A stretch of 64,000 nucleotides of DNA from Setophaga petechia (GCA_024362935.1 JANCRA010000030.1:7236096-7300095), one strand, 5' to 3'. Shown: positions 32,201 to 38,500, numbered from the stretch's first letter. Notes: generated by a model not told the origin, from the letters alone. Translations and numbers: made by a program.

Positions 32201-34730
32201 AGCATCCTCAGGACAAGGGTCACTGACAATCGCTGATCTGGGGACACAGAGGATGAACCCACACACTGCTGCTGCTGCAAAACCCAGCTCATTTCATGGA
32301 CAAACACCCCCCAAATGGCTGCTCCAGGGTCTGGCATGGGGCAGGCTGGAATAAATCAGGCAGCAGAGGCCAATTGTCCCTTTCCAGCTCCTCACAGCAT
32401 CGATCAGGCAGCACTTGCAATGCAAGCAGCCCCTGCCATCTGGCCCAGGCTGGCTGCAAGCTGCCATCTGGCCCAGGGCACAGCAAACTGAGGGGCCAGA
32501 GGGCTGGAAATAGGGAATTTGAGAACTTCCCAGCTCCCCTGATAGCTTTTTAGTTTCCCTTCCCCTTTCCATCACCAATTGTTCAGGGTTTTTTTAACTA
32601 AATAGCTGTTTCCAGGCAATTATGTGCCTTGATCTGCTGGCTGGGGATCTGTCTGGAGCTGGGATTAATCCCTGCACCACCCCAAAGGTGAAAGCACAAT
32701 GGGGTCACCAAGGCTTAAACACCCTTTAAACACACAGAACCCCGTGGCTGCCCCATGATTTCACACCCAGCTTGTTCCTGCAGCCCCTGTTTGGGCCTGG
32801 TTTTTGTCCCACAGCTCCTCCCTGCTGGGAGAGCTCTCAGGATAAAGGTTCTCACTCTTTAGAGCATCATGGGGACAGCAGGGACAAAGCCTGACTCCTC
32901 CTGCTCCCCAAATCAGCACCTCCATCTCAAATATGTTCATATTTTAAAGGCTCTGCAGCACAGGAGGAATTCAAAACCTCAATGTGGGGACACCAAACTA
33001 CTCCACTCAAGTTGAAATGGAGCATTCTGACATTCTCAAAAAAATATCTTGTTAGAACCAACTCAGGGTTTATCCTGAGCTTTTTCTCCAAAGAGAAAAG
33101 GCTGAGGGGTTCTCCAAAGAGTTTTTGGGGTTTTTCCAGCTGTGGGTGGATTCTGACACTGTTTTGTAGGCCGTGTTTCCATGCACAGGGAGGGCAGGCC
33201 TGGATGAGAGTATTTGTGCAATCCCTGCTCATTTCAACATGCCTTTCCTCCACAAGTCCTAAATAAGATGTAAAAAAGAGGATTTTGCAGAGAATGGGAA
33301 AATAAGAGAAGTTAAATTTGGAGATCTGGGACAGAACAGGGAAATCAGTGGAAATAAACCTCCAAGTTATCTGATGGGCATCACAGCCCCTCTGACCAAG
33401 GGACAATTTGGGACACCTTGTCCCCAGCAGCCTGGGCCAAGGAAATCAGTCTGGGAACCCACTTCCAGCACCAAATAACCAATAAAGCTGGGAACCCATT
33501 CCCAGCACCAAATAACCAAGGGCAGCACCCCAAACCCACTCTTTCCAGGCCAGCACCTGTGTGAGAGTCCCCACACAAATCTCTTTCCAATTAAAAGCAC
33601 ATCTCTGTGTGAGAAACAGGAATTTTAAACCCCAATATTAAAGGGATTTTGAGAACTTGCAGAGAGGGGGCACAAAAAAATGCTATTCTTGAAAAGATCC
33701 CTTTCTGAGTTAAAATTTTATTAAACTGCAGCTGCTGGGAGCCAACAGCAAGCAGGGAATTCCAGGGCACTCCATTCCCTCTGTTGGTAATTTATGATTT
33801 ACTTTTGTAATAACTGAAGCCATAAGGAACTCATTGGATTAAGGAGTCTTATTATTTATGTTGTGGAACAATAATATTTAACTGCATAAAGCCACACATC
33901 CAGCCATGCACTCCATCCCTCCATATGAGGCAGACAGAGCCCAGGCTTGATGGGAATGCTGCCATTGAATTCCAATAGTGCCTGCACTTCACCGTGTGTG
34001 TGCTGCAGTTCAAGGTTGATTTTAAAAGCCTGTTACATCACCACCACAGGCACAAAACCCAGATAAACACAGACAGAGACAGCAGCAGCATCACCCCACG
34101 TCCCACCAAGGACAAGCAGGACGGGTGCCAGGGCAGGATGTGGCTGCAACAGCCCTGGAAATGTCCAAGGCCAGCCTGGGATAGTGAGATGTGTCCCTGC
34201 TCATTGCAAGGGGTGCAATGAAATGGTTTTCAAGGTCCTTTTCAACCCAAACTATTCTCTGATTGCCCCAGGGCCAAAATCACACATGGGGATACAGCTC
34301 CATGTGCCAGCACCCAAAAAATGCCATGGGGGAAATGAATACCTCACTCCCAGAGCTGGCTTGGATCACCTCAGAGGATGAAGGGTTTTGGGATTTAGGA
34401 GGGGTTTGGGATCCTCTGGGTTTGGCCCCTTTCACCCCCCACCAAGCCACTCATCAGCTCAACCTGATTAAAAGTGACATCTCCCAGGGCTTCCCAGCAG
34501 AAAAAGATGGACTTTTGTCAGAGCACAAAAATCTCCTGGCCAAAGGATCAAAGCAGCCGTGCTGGCTCTCCCAGCCCTGCTGTCAGACTTTATCTGCCTC
34601 TGCTGGAAAAGGCACAGGAACTTTTCCCTCAGCCCTCCCAGGAGAAGGTGAGGCCACTCACTCTGCCAGCTCCTCCAAGCTCCGGTACACGTCATCGTCA
34701 TTCTCCGTGGTCTCCTCCGAAGGGAAGGGC
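2098..34730 (-). CDS. VAV2: VAV2 gene (partial): Rho/Rac guanine-nucleotide exchange factor, 26 coding exons
   Basis: VAV proteins are cytoplasmic exchange factors that load GTP on Rac/Rho GTPases after tyrosine phosphorylation by Src/Syk-type kinases or receptor kinases. Twenty-six GT-AG exons join in one frame into 736 codons. In order they give acidic region (1-57), DH (about 63-270), PH (about 270-384), C1 zinc finger (about 397-446), SH3 (about 462-528), SH2 (about 546-640), optional linker (656-684) and C-terminal SH3 (from 685). VAV2 is chosen over VAV1 and VAV3 because of the SHGKM insert in the PH region, the SH2-SH3 linker exon and the C-terminal SH3 residues [20 protein letters not shown]. 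The CH domain and the last exon, expected to carry about 15 residues from GWFPSTY, lie outside the window or were not found. The family comparison is from memory. No promoter is visible because the 5' end is absent. Confidence 0.97.
2494..2787 (+). mobile_element. Complete solo LTR (294 bp) with perfect 6-bp target-site duplication
   Basis: TGTTACTCTGG opens and GATAGCGACA closes the element. GTCAGG stands directly before (2488-2493) and after (2788-2793). Inside is a TATA-like box (aaactataaatatagg, about 2692), then AATAAA (about 2720) and a CT-rich stretch, the order expected of U3-R-U5. TG...CA ends plus a 6-bp duplication fit an ERVK-type (class II) element. It lies in the intron between W25 and W26, antisense to VAV2. 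No internal retroviral sequence remains. Confidence 0.9.
2794..4457. other. Intron between W25 and W26, non-coding
   Basis: No exon, RNA gene or clear repeat was recognised. The sequence has the mixed GC and short A/T runs of ordinary avian intron. Open frames here are short and overlap on several frames. Confidence 0.7.
4458..4544 (-). CDS. VAV2: VAV2 exon W25: optional 29-residue cassette between SH2 and SH3
   Basis: This 87-nt exon encodes [20 protein letters not shown] and QSSSSPFWS, with phase 1 at both ends. The acceptor is ctttgcag and the donor GTACCA. It matches the human long-isoform insert (recalled) residue for residue in length, with changes only in its second half. Because its length is a multiple of three and both ends share phase, inclusion or skipping keeps frame. 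Human has both isoforms (recalled). Which form this species uses cannot be seen from DNA. Confidence 0.93.
4545..5405. other. Intron between W24 and W25, non-coding
   Basis: No repeat or exon was recognised apart from short T-rich runs near 4800-4970. Confidence 0.7.
5406..5529 (-). CDS. VAV2: VAV2 exon W24: SH2 end and Ser/Arg-rich linker
   Basis: This 124-nt exon encodes [20 protein letters not shown] through TRSP. It includes the SH2 C-terminal helix and the [12 protein letters not shown] tail. It ends one base into a codon, so it can join in frame either to the optional exon W25 (giving Ala) or directly to W26 (giving Val). The donor is GTAAAA. Confidence 0.97.
5613..5700 (-). CDS. VAV2: VAV2 exon W23: SH2 domain middle
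   Basis: This 88-nt exon encodes [20 protein letters not shown] and EAKKFESLL, with one leading base completing a Lys. VKHIKV carries the conserved His of the SH2 beta-D strand. It ends in phase 0 with donor GTGGGT. Confidence 0.97.
5817..5933 (-). CDS. VAV2: VAV2 exon W22: SH2 domain with phosphotyrosine-binding Arg
   Basis: This 117-nt exon encodes [20 protein letters not shown] through FAISI, plus two bases of a Lys codon. GTYLIRERP carries the FLVR-equivalent Arg that binds phosphotyrosine. The correct acceptor ends gctcag before GTTTGCAG. A second AG 8 nt inside would frameshift and break the W21-W22 Trp-Phe-Ala-Gly join, so the outer site is chosen. The donor is GTGAGT. Confidence 0.96.
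5934..6601. other. Intron between W21 and W22, non-coding
   Basis: Nothing recognisable was found. The 200-codon open frame on the minus strand across 6239-6841 runs over exon W21 in another frame and shows no domain. Confidence 0.7.
6602..6654 (-). CDS. VAV2: VAV2 exon W21: SH3-SH2 linker
   Basis: This 53-nt exon encodes [17 protein letters not shown] plus two bases of the Trp codon that opens the SH2 domain. Human VAV2 has a similar linker ([18 protein letters not shown], recalled). The donor is GTGAGT. Confidence 0.95.
7177..7251 (-). CDS. VAV2: VAV2 exon W20: N-terminal SH3 domain, end
   Basis: Seventy-five nt encode [20 protein letters not shown] and PVDAR in phase 0/0. [12 protein letters not shown] is the closing SH3 strand, with the conserved Phe-Pro and a Val after the 3-10 turn. 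The donor is GTGAGT. Confidence 0.97.
7431..7558 (-). CDS. VAV2: VAV2 exon W19: N-terminal SH3 domain, first part
   Basis: This 128-nt exon encodes [20 protein letters not shown] through GDPDSPWWE. The SH3 features are visible: the AVQNYHG (ALYDY-like) strand, a proline-rich insert, GDVMELL, and the paired Trp of the binding groove. The exon ends in phase 0 with donor GTGAGG. Confidence 0.97.
7559..8774. other. Intron between W18 and W19, non-coding
   Basis: This is ordinary intron with a small 15-bp repeat (7866-7930) and a poly-T run near 8201. Several open frames of 100-194 codons overlap here on both strands, none with a recognisable domain. Confidence 0.7.
7866..7930. repeat. 15-bp tandem repeat, 4 copies
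   Basis: The unit aaatcaaggagaggg starts at 7871, 7886, 7901 and 7916. It lies in the intron between W18 and W19. Confidence 0.9.
8775..8796 (-). CDS. VAV2: VAV2 microexon W18 (22 nt) in the C1-SH3 linker
   Basis: Seven codons, DSLGAGP, plus one base of a Gly codon lie between a ctttgcag acceptor and a GTAAGG donor. W17 and W18 total 39 nt, so skipping both keeps the frame while skipping one breaks it. The 708-bp intron between them is mostly a minisatellite (9010-9422). Confidence 0.9.
9010..9422. repeat. 21-bp minisatellite between two VAV2 microexons, about 20 units
   Basis: The unit gtcctgtcccagttgtcccca varies in length and in its last word (ttgt, tggt, tgct). On the VAV2 sense strand it reads as repeated GGGACAGGACTGGGGAC, so the pre-mRNA here is studded with G runs. 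It fills most of the intron between W17 and W18. Long open frames in several phases on both strands follow from the 21-bp period and are not genes. Confidence 0.93.
9504..9520 (-). CDS. VAV2: VAV2 microexon W17 (17 nt) in the C1-SH3 linker
   Basis: Two bases complete Gly from W16, then five codons read SSADQ. The acceptor is ctcttgcag. The donor GTTCGT is the weakest in the gene. The exon is needed for frame: W16 ends in phase 1 and W18 starts in phase 0. The joined linker [17 protein letters not shown] aligns with recalled human CKFTSPADLDASGAGPG at the same length. Skipping it alone would frameshift. Confidence 0.87.
10266..10354 (-). CDS. VAV2: VAV2 exon W16: second half of C1 zinc finger
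   Basis: This 89-nt exon encodes [20 protein letters not shown] and LEIIPPCKM. Together with W15 it gives the full pattern H-x12-C-x2-C-x13-C-x2-C-x4-H-x2-C-x6-C, so all eight zinc ligands are intact. It ends one base into a Gly codon, with donor GTGAGT. Confidence 0.97.
10463..10564 (-). CDS. VAV2: VAV2 exon W15: first half of C1 zinc finger
   Basis: This 102-nt exon encodes [20 protein letters not shown] through CKACRMFL. It supplies the first His (H-x12-C) and the first CxxC of the C1 domain. In VAV proteins the atypical C1 supports the exchange module and does not bind diacylglycerol (family knowledge). It ends two bases into an Arg codon, with donor GTGAGC. Confidence 0.97.
10872..11070 (-). 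mobile_element. CR1 LINE fragment (antisense orientation)
   Basis: The stretch cccagggtgctcaaacccc, with catccagcccggccttgggc, gccagggatccaggggca and tccacagtttctctgtgcc, is the reverse complement of the avian CR1 3' region. Edges are approximate. It lies in the intron between W14 and W15. Confidence 0.75.
11207..11316 (-). CDS. VAV2: VAV2 exon W14: end of PH domain
   Basis: This 110-nt exon encodes [20 protein letters not shown] through [12 protein letters not shown], plus two bases of a Met codon. It contains the C-terminal PH helix with its invariant Trp (KRKWMEQ). The donor is GTGAGC. Confidence 0.97.
11707..11721 (-). CDS. VAV2: VAV2 microexon W13 (15 nt, SHGKM)
   Basis: Five codons, SHGKM, lie between a cttcctag acceptor and a GTAAGC donor in phase 0/0. 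The insert is present in human VAV2 and absent from VAV1 and VAV3 at this place (recalled), which supports the VAV2 call. It sits in a PH-domain loop between NNKDIKK and WSYGFYL. A 42-bp sequence holding the pyrimidine tract is duplicated immediately before its acceptor (11733-11816). Confidence 0.92.
11733..11816. repeat. 42-bp tandem duplication next to microexon W13
   Basis: Two near-identical units begin aggagagcaaagtgg at 11733 and aggagagtaaagtgg at 11775. On the sense strand each holds a possible branch-site region (ttttaatgaaat) and a pyrimidine tract (tctctctccactttgctct). The second unit in transcript order stops 11 bases before the W13 exon, with the acceptor AG in that gap. Confidence 0.93.
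11817..12407. other. Intron between W12 and W13, non-coding part
   Basis: No repeat family or exon was recognised beyond the 42-bp duplication next to W13. Confidence 0.65.
12408..12540 (-). CDS. VAV2: VAV2 exon W12: PH domain
   Basis: This 133-nt exon encodes [20 protein letters not shown] through PMNNKDIKK, with one leading base completing the Arg from W11. It carries the central PH strands. In VAV proteins PH packs against DH and C1 rather than acting only as a lipid-binding module. The donor is GTAGGT. Confidence 0.97.
12794..12879 (-). CDS. VAV2: VAV2 exon W11: start of PH domain
   Basis: This 86-nt exon encodes [20 protein letters not shown] and IVNHTKQD, plus two bases of an Arg codon. 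It begins the PH domain. The acceptor is a tandem NAGNAG (ctgcagcag). Using the second AG would drop the first residue (Gln) without frameshift. Confidence 0.96.
13037..13490. repeat. Tandem duplication of about 220 bp in the W10-W11 intron
   Basis: The block beginning ctcagcaccccaggaaccc (about 13038) recurs as ctcagcactccaggaaccc (about 13256). Both contain gcaataagctatttttcagg and end near ccaggtctgctgagg. The first two thirds are almost identical and the last third has diverged. Confidence 0.92.
13980..14066 (-). CDS. VAV2: VAV2 exon W10: last DH helix and DH-PH linker
   Basis: Eighty-seven nt encode 29 residues, [20 protein letters not shown] and EFQSSIENL, in phase 0/0. This long terminal DH helix runs into the PH domain. 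The acceptor has a T-rich tract ending in aaag and the donor is GTAAGC. Confidence 0.97.
14067..16105. other. Intron between W9 and W10, non-coding
   Basis: No exon or repeat family was recognised. A short imperfect repeat (atggcaatgcatgaatcc / atggcaatgcaggaatcc) lies near 14221-14260. Confidence 0.65.
16106..16174 (-). CDS. VAV2: VAV2 exon W9: DH domain
   Basis: Sixty-nine nt encode [20 protein letters not shown] and AMQ in phase 0/0. The donor is GTACAG. On the transcribed strand its acceptor is preceded by a run of about 440 bp of T/A low-complexity sequence (16175-16630). Confidence 0.96.
16175..16630. repeat. A/T low-complexity tract abutting the W9 acceptor
   Basis: The plus strand is almost only A and T (aaataaaaataaaataataa and variants). 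It ends directly at the cag acceptor of W9 on the minus strand, so the upstream intron of W9 is a very long T/A tract on the sense strand. Confidence 0.92.
16631..17174. other. Intron between W8 and W9, remaining part
   Basis: A 12- to 18-bp imperfect repeat (gatgccagggaggtgccagg) lies at about 16765-16825. The stretch 16910-17110 has no repeat signature. Confidence 0.6.
17175..17270 (-). CDS. VAV2: VAV2 exon W8: DH core, GTPase-contact helix
   Basis: Ninety-six nt encode 32 residues in phase 0/0. [20 protein letters not shown] is the most conserved DH signature (third conserved region), which forms much of the Rac/Rho-binding surface. The acceptor is ttcctag and the donor GTAGGT. Confidence 0.98.
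17271..18469. other. Intron between W7 and W8, non-coding
   Basis: Nothing recognisable was found. The composition is that of ordinary intron. Confidence 0.65.
18470..18569 (-). CDS. VAV2: VAV2 exon W7: DH domain
   Basis: This 100-nt exon encodes [20 protein letters not shown] and [13 protein letters not shown]. One leading base completes the Arg shared with W6. It is part of the DH helical bundle and ends in phase 0 with donor GTGAGC. Confidence 0.97.
18895..19078 (+). mobile_element. CR1 LINE 3' end (sense orientation)
   Basis: It reads ccaaggccaggctggatggg, cttggagcaacctgggatgg, aaggtgtccctgcccatggc, then aaggtccattccaatccaaa and ends accattcagtgattctatga. This is the avian CR1 3' terminus with its ATTCTATG-type tail. 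Confidence 0.92.
19079..21297. other. Intron between W6 and W7, middle part
   Basis: Apart from the 108-bp duplication at 19797-20006, no exon or repeat was recognised. 20500-20900 is AT-moderate, repeat-free by eye, and could be conserved non-coding sequence. Confidence 0.55.
19797..20006. repeat. 108-bp tandem duplication with a CCT run
   Basis: The unit starting cttggtggggcaaaactgtc (19802) recurs as cttggtggggcaacactgtc (19910). Each contains a (cct)n run (six versus five triplets) and ctgcactgaaattcccctgc. Confidence 0.93.
21298..21585 (-). mobile_element. CR1 LINE fragment (antisense orientation)
   Basis: It begins ggaatcacagagttattaag followed by gtggaaaaagacctctgagt, and continues to ttgaggttatttcctcttgt and gaaaaaagacagatccccac. 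This is the reverse complement of the CR1 3' region. It lies in the intron just past the W6 donor. Confidence 0.92.
21687..21787 (-). CDS. VAV2: VAV2 exon W6: DH domain
   Basis: This 101-nt exon encodes [20 protein letters not shown] through LEFKE, plus two bases of an Arg codon. It belongs to the helical DH core. The acceptor (ggttttag) and donor (GTAAAG) are good. The adjacent intron holds a 188-bp higher-order minisatellite and a CR1 fragment. Confidence 0.96.
21966..22346. repeat. Higher-order minisatellite: 188-bp block twice, each of three subunits
   Basis: Subunits begin gagaaatgcccca at 21966, 22032, 22089, 22154, 22220 and 22278, so lengths run 66, 57, 65, 66, 58, about 66 bp. The long-short-long pattern repeats with period 188, which marks a two-copy higher-order duplication. 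Open frames of up to 191 codons on the minus strand are products of the repeat. It lies in the W5-W6 intron. Confidence 0.93.
22668..22736 (-). CDS. VAV2: VAV2 exon W5: DH domain
   Basis: Sixty-nine nt encode 23 residues, [19 protein letters not shown] followed by INLE, in phase 0/0. This DH segment follows the first conserved helix. Human VAV2 has a closely similar stretch with small differences. The donor is GTAACA. Confidence 0.97.
22737..24124. other. Intron between W4 and W5, non-coding
   Basis: No exon or repeat family was recognised. There is a short T-rich run near 22800-22840. Confidence 0.65.
24125..24223 (-). CDS. VAV2: VAV2 exon W4: start of DH domain
   Basis: Ninety-nine nt encode 33 residues, [13 protein letters not shown]... 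to TLEDIEK. These include [16 protein letters not shown], the first conserved region (CR1 helix) of Dbl-homology domains that contacts the GTPase switch regions. Both ends are in phase 0. The donor is GTGAGA. Confidence 0.97.
24224..24861. other. Intron between W3 and W4, non-coding
   Basis: Nothing recognisable was found apart from A/T runs near 24515. Confidence 0.65.
24862..24876 (-). CDS. VAV2: VAV2 microexon W3 (15 nt, IRYMQ)
   Basis: Five codons, IRYMQ, lie between a cttcag acceptor and a GTAAGA donor. Both ends are in phase 0. The peptide bridges VEVQQPM of W2 and KMGMTEDD of W4 exactly as in human VAV2 (recalled), so the exon is needed for the collinear protein. It forms the junction between the acidic region and the DH domain. 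Skipping would remove five residues without a frameshift. Confidence 0.92.
24877..26185. other. Intron between W2 and W3, non-coding
   Basis: A 251-codon minus-strand open frame (25093-25848) is present but shows no domain and no splice or codon-use support. I treat it as chance. Confidence 0.65.
26186..26288 (-). CDS. VAV2: VAV2 exon W2: acidic region with two regulatory tyrosines
   Basis: This 103-nt exon (residues 23-57) contains [20 protein letters not shown]. The two Tyr match human Tyr159 and Tyr172. In the family, the Tyr172 segment packs into the DH active site until phosphorylated. The exon ends in phase 0 after VEVQQPM, with donor GTAACA. It lies 8.4 kb from W1, the longest intron between found exons. 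Confidence 0.96.
26289..28139. other. Intron between W1 and W2, W2-side part
   Basis: No exon or repeat was recognised. 27420-27880 is AT-rich, free of visible repeats, and a possible conserved regulatory stretch. Confidence 0.55.
28140..28645 (+). mobile_element. LTR-like interspersed repeat (family B), copy 1
   Basis: It contains agaataaagcagggattcat, a run of accaaaatggtcccaaaatg repeats, gatcagttctgctccatttg, ttgttttgtctccctgctct and ends aaaatataaaagctaaac. The same order occurs at 53258-53806. Parts occur inverted at 41771-42090 and 42905-43110. LTR origin is inferred from size, AATAAA and a TATA-like end. No terminal TG/CA or target-site duplication was resolved, so orientation is arbitrary. 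Confidence 0.7.
28708..28885 (-). mobile_element. CR1 LINE fragment (antisense orientation)
   Basis: ttcacagaatcatcagggtt, gggagaacctttcaagaaca and tctggttcaacctgacccca are typical of a reversed CR1 3' end. The far edge is approximate. Confidence 0.75.
29963..30010 (-). mobile_element. Short CR1-like fragment (antisense orientation)
   Basis: The text catggaatcacagcatggct followed by ggggctggaagggaccatgg matches the start of a reversed CR1 3' end. Only about 50 bp are recognisable. Confidence 0.6.
30011..31820. other. Intron between W1 and W2, middle part
   Basis: No exon or repeat family was recognised. Confidence 0.6.
31821..32330. repeat. 124-bp tandem repeat, four copies plus a partial
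   Basis: Units start ctgcaggagcatcc at 31821, 31946, 32070 and 32194, with a truncated fifth from 32318. Each carries ctgctgctgcaaaacccagc and catttcatggacaaac. Copies are about 95% alike by eye. Confidence 0.95.
32331..34149. other. Intron between W1 and W2, distal part
   Basis: There is a short duplicated phrase (gggaacccattcccagcacc, caaataacc) at about 33453-33520. Otherwise no repeat or exon was recognised. 33780-33920 is AT-rich and repeat-free. Confidence 0.6.
34150..34265 (+). mobile_element. CR1 LINE 3' end (sense orientation)
   Basis: aatgtccaaggccagcctgg, gtgtccctgctcattgcaag and ggtccttttcaacccaaact are followed by attctctgatt, a decayed CR1 terminus. It lies about 400 bp from exon W1. 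Confidence 0.85.
34662..34730 (-). CDS. VAV2: VAV2 exon W1: acidic region with first regulatory tyrosine
   Basis: This 69-nt exon encodes [20 protein letters not shown] followed by LA. One leading base completes an Arg from the previous exon and two trailing bases start an Asp. The Tyr in DDDVYRS matches human VAV2 Tyr142, one of three tyrosines whose phosphorylation relieves autoinhibition. The acceptor reads ttgccag and the donor GTGAGT. The exon before it, the end of the CH domain, was not found in the 29 kb upstream. Confidence 0.96.
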
Positions 34731-35048
34731 CTGGCAAGGGAAGGAATGACAGGGTTAGATTTTAAATTGGTGCCTCACCCCTCACAGTTCACAGCCCTGA
34801 GCTCAGCCCAGCCCTGAGCATCCTGCTGAGCAGCACAAGATGTTCACTGCAGAGCTGGTTTTGTCCCAGAGTGATGTCGGCCCTGCTGCTTCCCCGGGCA
34901 CAGCAGGGATGCAGGTGAGGAGGCTGCTGGGCACACAGGGCACACCTGGGCACCAACATGAGCAGCTGCAAGGTCTGACAGCACAGCACCTCAGAGCCCC
35001 TGTAGTGCTGAGCCTTTCCTGCTGAGCTGGTGCTGCACAGACAACTGA

Positions 35049-35505
35049 GGAATCCTAATTCCAGCCTGGTGTTGGATTTGTTGGGATGGAGAAACACCTT
35101 CTCCTCCAGCCTTTCCACCTGTGAGCCCCTTCCCTACTCAGGAATCTTAATTCCAGACTGGTGTTGGATTTGTTGGGATGGAGAAACACCTTCTCCTCCA
35201 GCCTTTCTACCCATGAGCTCCTTCCCTACTCAGGAATCTTAATTCCAGCCTGGTGTTCGATTTGCTGGGATGGAGAAACACCTTCTCCTCCAGCCCTTCA
35301 ACCTGCTCCTTCCCTACTCAGGAATCCTAATTCCAGCCTGGTGTTGGATTTGTTGGGATGGAGAAACACCTTCTCCTCCAGCCCTTCCACCTGTGAGCTC
35401 CTTCCCTGCTCAGGAATCTTAATTCCAGCCTGGTGTTGGATTTGTTGGGAAGGAGAAACACCTTCTCCTCCAGCCTTTCCACCTGTGAACCCCTTCCCTG
35501 CTCAG
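35049..35505. repeat. 90-bp tandem repeat, five copies
   Basis: Units begin aggaatcctaattccagcct or a close variant at 35049, 35141, 35231, 35320 and 35411. Each contains ggatggagaaacaccttctc. A plus-strand open frame of 133 codons follows from the period (mostly multiples of three) and is not a gene. It lies just upstream of W1 in the next intron. Confidence 0.95.
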
Positions 35506-38500
35506 CCAGGCTCTGCAGTGCCTCTCTGGAAGCATCTCCCAGCAATCCAGTGGAATGGCTGAGTCCTTATGAACCTCAGGATTCCTCATCTTAACAACTT
35601 TGTGACAGATGAAAAAAGTTAAACCCCTGGAGATGAGGGAAAGGACACTAAAAGGGCAGAAAGAAAGGAGGGGAGAAAGCAGATTAAAGGAGTGAGGGAG
35701 GGAGTGGGGGGAACACAGGAATTCCTTGGCTCATTCTGAAGCAATAACCAAATAATGTACGAGGGGGATGAGAAATACTGTTTTAATTAAACCCCATGTA
35801 TTATTGCTGGCACAGGGCCAGGCTGGGCTGTGGCTGCTGGGGCTGGAGCATCCCCATGGGCACAGCACAGGGACACAGAGGGGTGGCAGCAGCCCTGCCC
35901 ATCCCTCTGGGCAGCCTGGAGAGGGCAGGTGGGGCTCACCAGGCTGGAACCACAGACATGGGACACGGGAGGAGCAAAGCTGGCCACATCTGAACCTCTG
36001 ACTGCCCTCAGGAGCAATTCCCTCCTCTCCCCTCCCTGCCCATGACAGATTGCCTCTCCTGAAAGATTTAATACATGGCCTGCTTAACCCCTGAATTTGC
36101 TATTTCTGGATGCTTTCACTGGCATTAATTTGCTTTCTCTCCCCTTGCTACACCTCAGCCTTCCTTAGGTGAGCAGCTCCACACCAAGCAGTTTGAAATA
36201 GAGCTGAGAGCTGCAGCCAGCTCAATTAAAAGCATGACCAGGAGGGGAAAGAGCTGTGCTGAGCCCAGCCATGGAGCAGTTCCAGCCATCCCAAGGTGTG
36301 TCCATGTGCAAAGTGGGAACACAGGAGGGAGGAAGGGAAGGGATGCAAAGCTCTGGCTAAAAGGCAGAACTCAGAGATGACTTCTGGTTAAATATCACTT
36401 GTCACAACAACAATAAAAAATCCACCACAAGGCACGACCTCCTTTCTTTTCTGTGTATTTTCTGCTCTTGTTCTCTGAGTGTTTCCTTCCCCAGTGCTCA
36501 CCACACCAGAGAGAAAGGAGTAAAAGAGCCATAAAAAATATTAAAATCACATGGACACACGTCCAGCCATAAATCTGGGCTTGAGGTGTAATTGGCTTCT
36601 GTGATACAACTCCCCATGTAAGACAAGGAACAGAAAAGGGAGGAAAATGTTTTCTAATCAGAGTTTCATGGGGATGCAGCTGCCCTGACCCTCCCAGCTT
36701 CACCTTGAGCGCTGGTGAGGGCCCAGAGTGAAAGTCAGGGCAGGGGAGGAATTAATAACCTGTGTCCCTGCAATGGCAGTAATGGCTAAATAAGGACTCA
36801 GAGAATGCAATTAGAGGGAGAAGTCACACCAGGGTGAGGATTACTAAATGGACCATCCAAAATCCACAGCTGAAGGGCAGCTTTTGGGACAAAGCCTTGT
36901 GTTTTTCCTTTGTTCATCCCTTGCTCTTCCCCAGGAGCTCTAAGTGCAACAACACAATTTAATTTAGCTCTACCAACAGCCACTATTTGAAATATCTCCC
37001 TATTTTTGACTTAAGCTCCCTTACACACCCATTTAGGTTCCTTTTTTTGTCCCTGAACACACCTGAGCTGGCTGCAAAATCAGATTTGATGTGGTAGGGA
37101 CAGAGTGGGTGAGAGGAACTCTGCTCTCACTCCCACCCCACTAGATCCCCATCAAGGCAGCACAGAGAAAAGCCAGCTGGGAGATCTTTCAAGGCAGTAT
37201 TTCTCACCAGCACAGGGTTTTCACTGAGAACCATCCCACAGATCCTGCCCTTGGCCCCAGCCATGCAGGGAGCAGCATCTCCATCCAGGTGATGGTGCTG
37301 CACCTTCCCCAGCCATGAGCTCCCCAACAGCAAACACCTGGATGGGAACCAATCTCTGTGTCCTTTTCTTTCTTTGGTAAAATGAGTAAAAATGTTGTCA
37401 GTCAAAAGAAATAAAAGCTCTGGATTCCCTGGGAACTTGTCCAAGACCTCCAGGCACATTGCAAATCCTTATGTAGGAGCACAGCAGAGCTGGGAATGCC
37501 CAACAGCAATGAGTACTGTGAGTCCAGTGAAACCCAACAGGTCTGCAGAGACCCCAGTTTATTAAAATTCATTTGAAAACGTCTCTTATTTCATATCTTC
37601 AGCTGAGCACCAGCTTTCCTCCCTCCACCACCACACAAATCCACCTGCTGAGCCATCCATCCTCATCCCGTGCCAGGGCTGCTGCCAGCCCCACCCTGCT
37701 CAGATGAAAAGCAAAAGCCCCCAATGCATCAAACAGAGCTGGAACAGGCTCTTAAGAGATAATAAAGCTCCCAAAGTCGACTCCTGCACAGGCAGAGCCC
37801 ACAGCAGTGCACAGCATCACTGGCAGAGATCAAAGGAGGGAAGGGAAGTGGGATTGATCTGATGGGTTTGTTCAGGGCTGAAAGGGGAGGAAAGGACCAA
37901 GCAATTTGTTCTGGAGTTTGGAGTGAGCTGCTCCTCTGGAGAGCAGGATTACAGCACATGTTGATGCAAAGCACCCCCTTGATCTTACAAAACATTTTTT
38001 GGCCATTTCTGGATCTCCCAGAACTCCCTGCAAATGGGACAGAGGCAGAGCCAGCCACAGCCACAGCACATCACCCACAGGGACAATTAATTAATATTTC
38101 ACGAGGCACCTCATGCAAAAAAAAACCCTCCCTTGCTCTCAGGTTGCCCTGTGATCCCTCCCACACCCCATCCTCACCATCCACCCTGCCCAGGGAACCT
38201 CTCAGCACTGCCTGGCTGCTCTTTGCTCTGAATTATTTAACGGGAAGAGCCAGGTAGGCTGCAATTCTAACAGCAATAAAGAGGGAGGTTTATTTATTTA
38301 TGAGCATATTTCAGCATCTGGGCTGCCTTGTCCTAGCCATAAAGCCAGCTCTTCACCTCTGCAGGGAGCAGAGGGGCAGGGATGAGGCAGCTCCAGTCTG
38401 ATCCTTTTGTGCAGCAGCACCTTGGCCTCAAAAAATAAATCCATGTGGGGCAGAGCAAGGAGGACCCAGTGTGGTTTATTTACCATTTTTCCACTCTCCA

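Noticed and set aside
31821..32330. Regularly spaced repeats considered as a CRISPR-like array
   Set aside because: The units are contiguous 124-bp tandem copies without unique spacers, in a vertebrate intron.
38390..38430. Minus-strand LLHKRIR-like residues suggestive of the exon preceding W1
   Set aside because: There is no GT donor at the required place, and the upstream residues do not match a CH domain.
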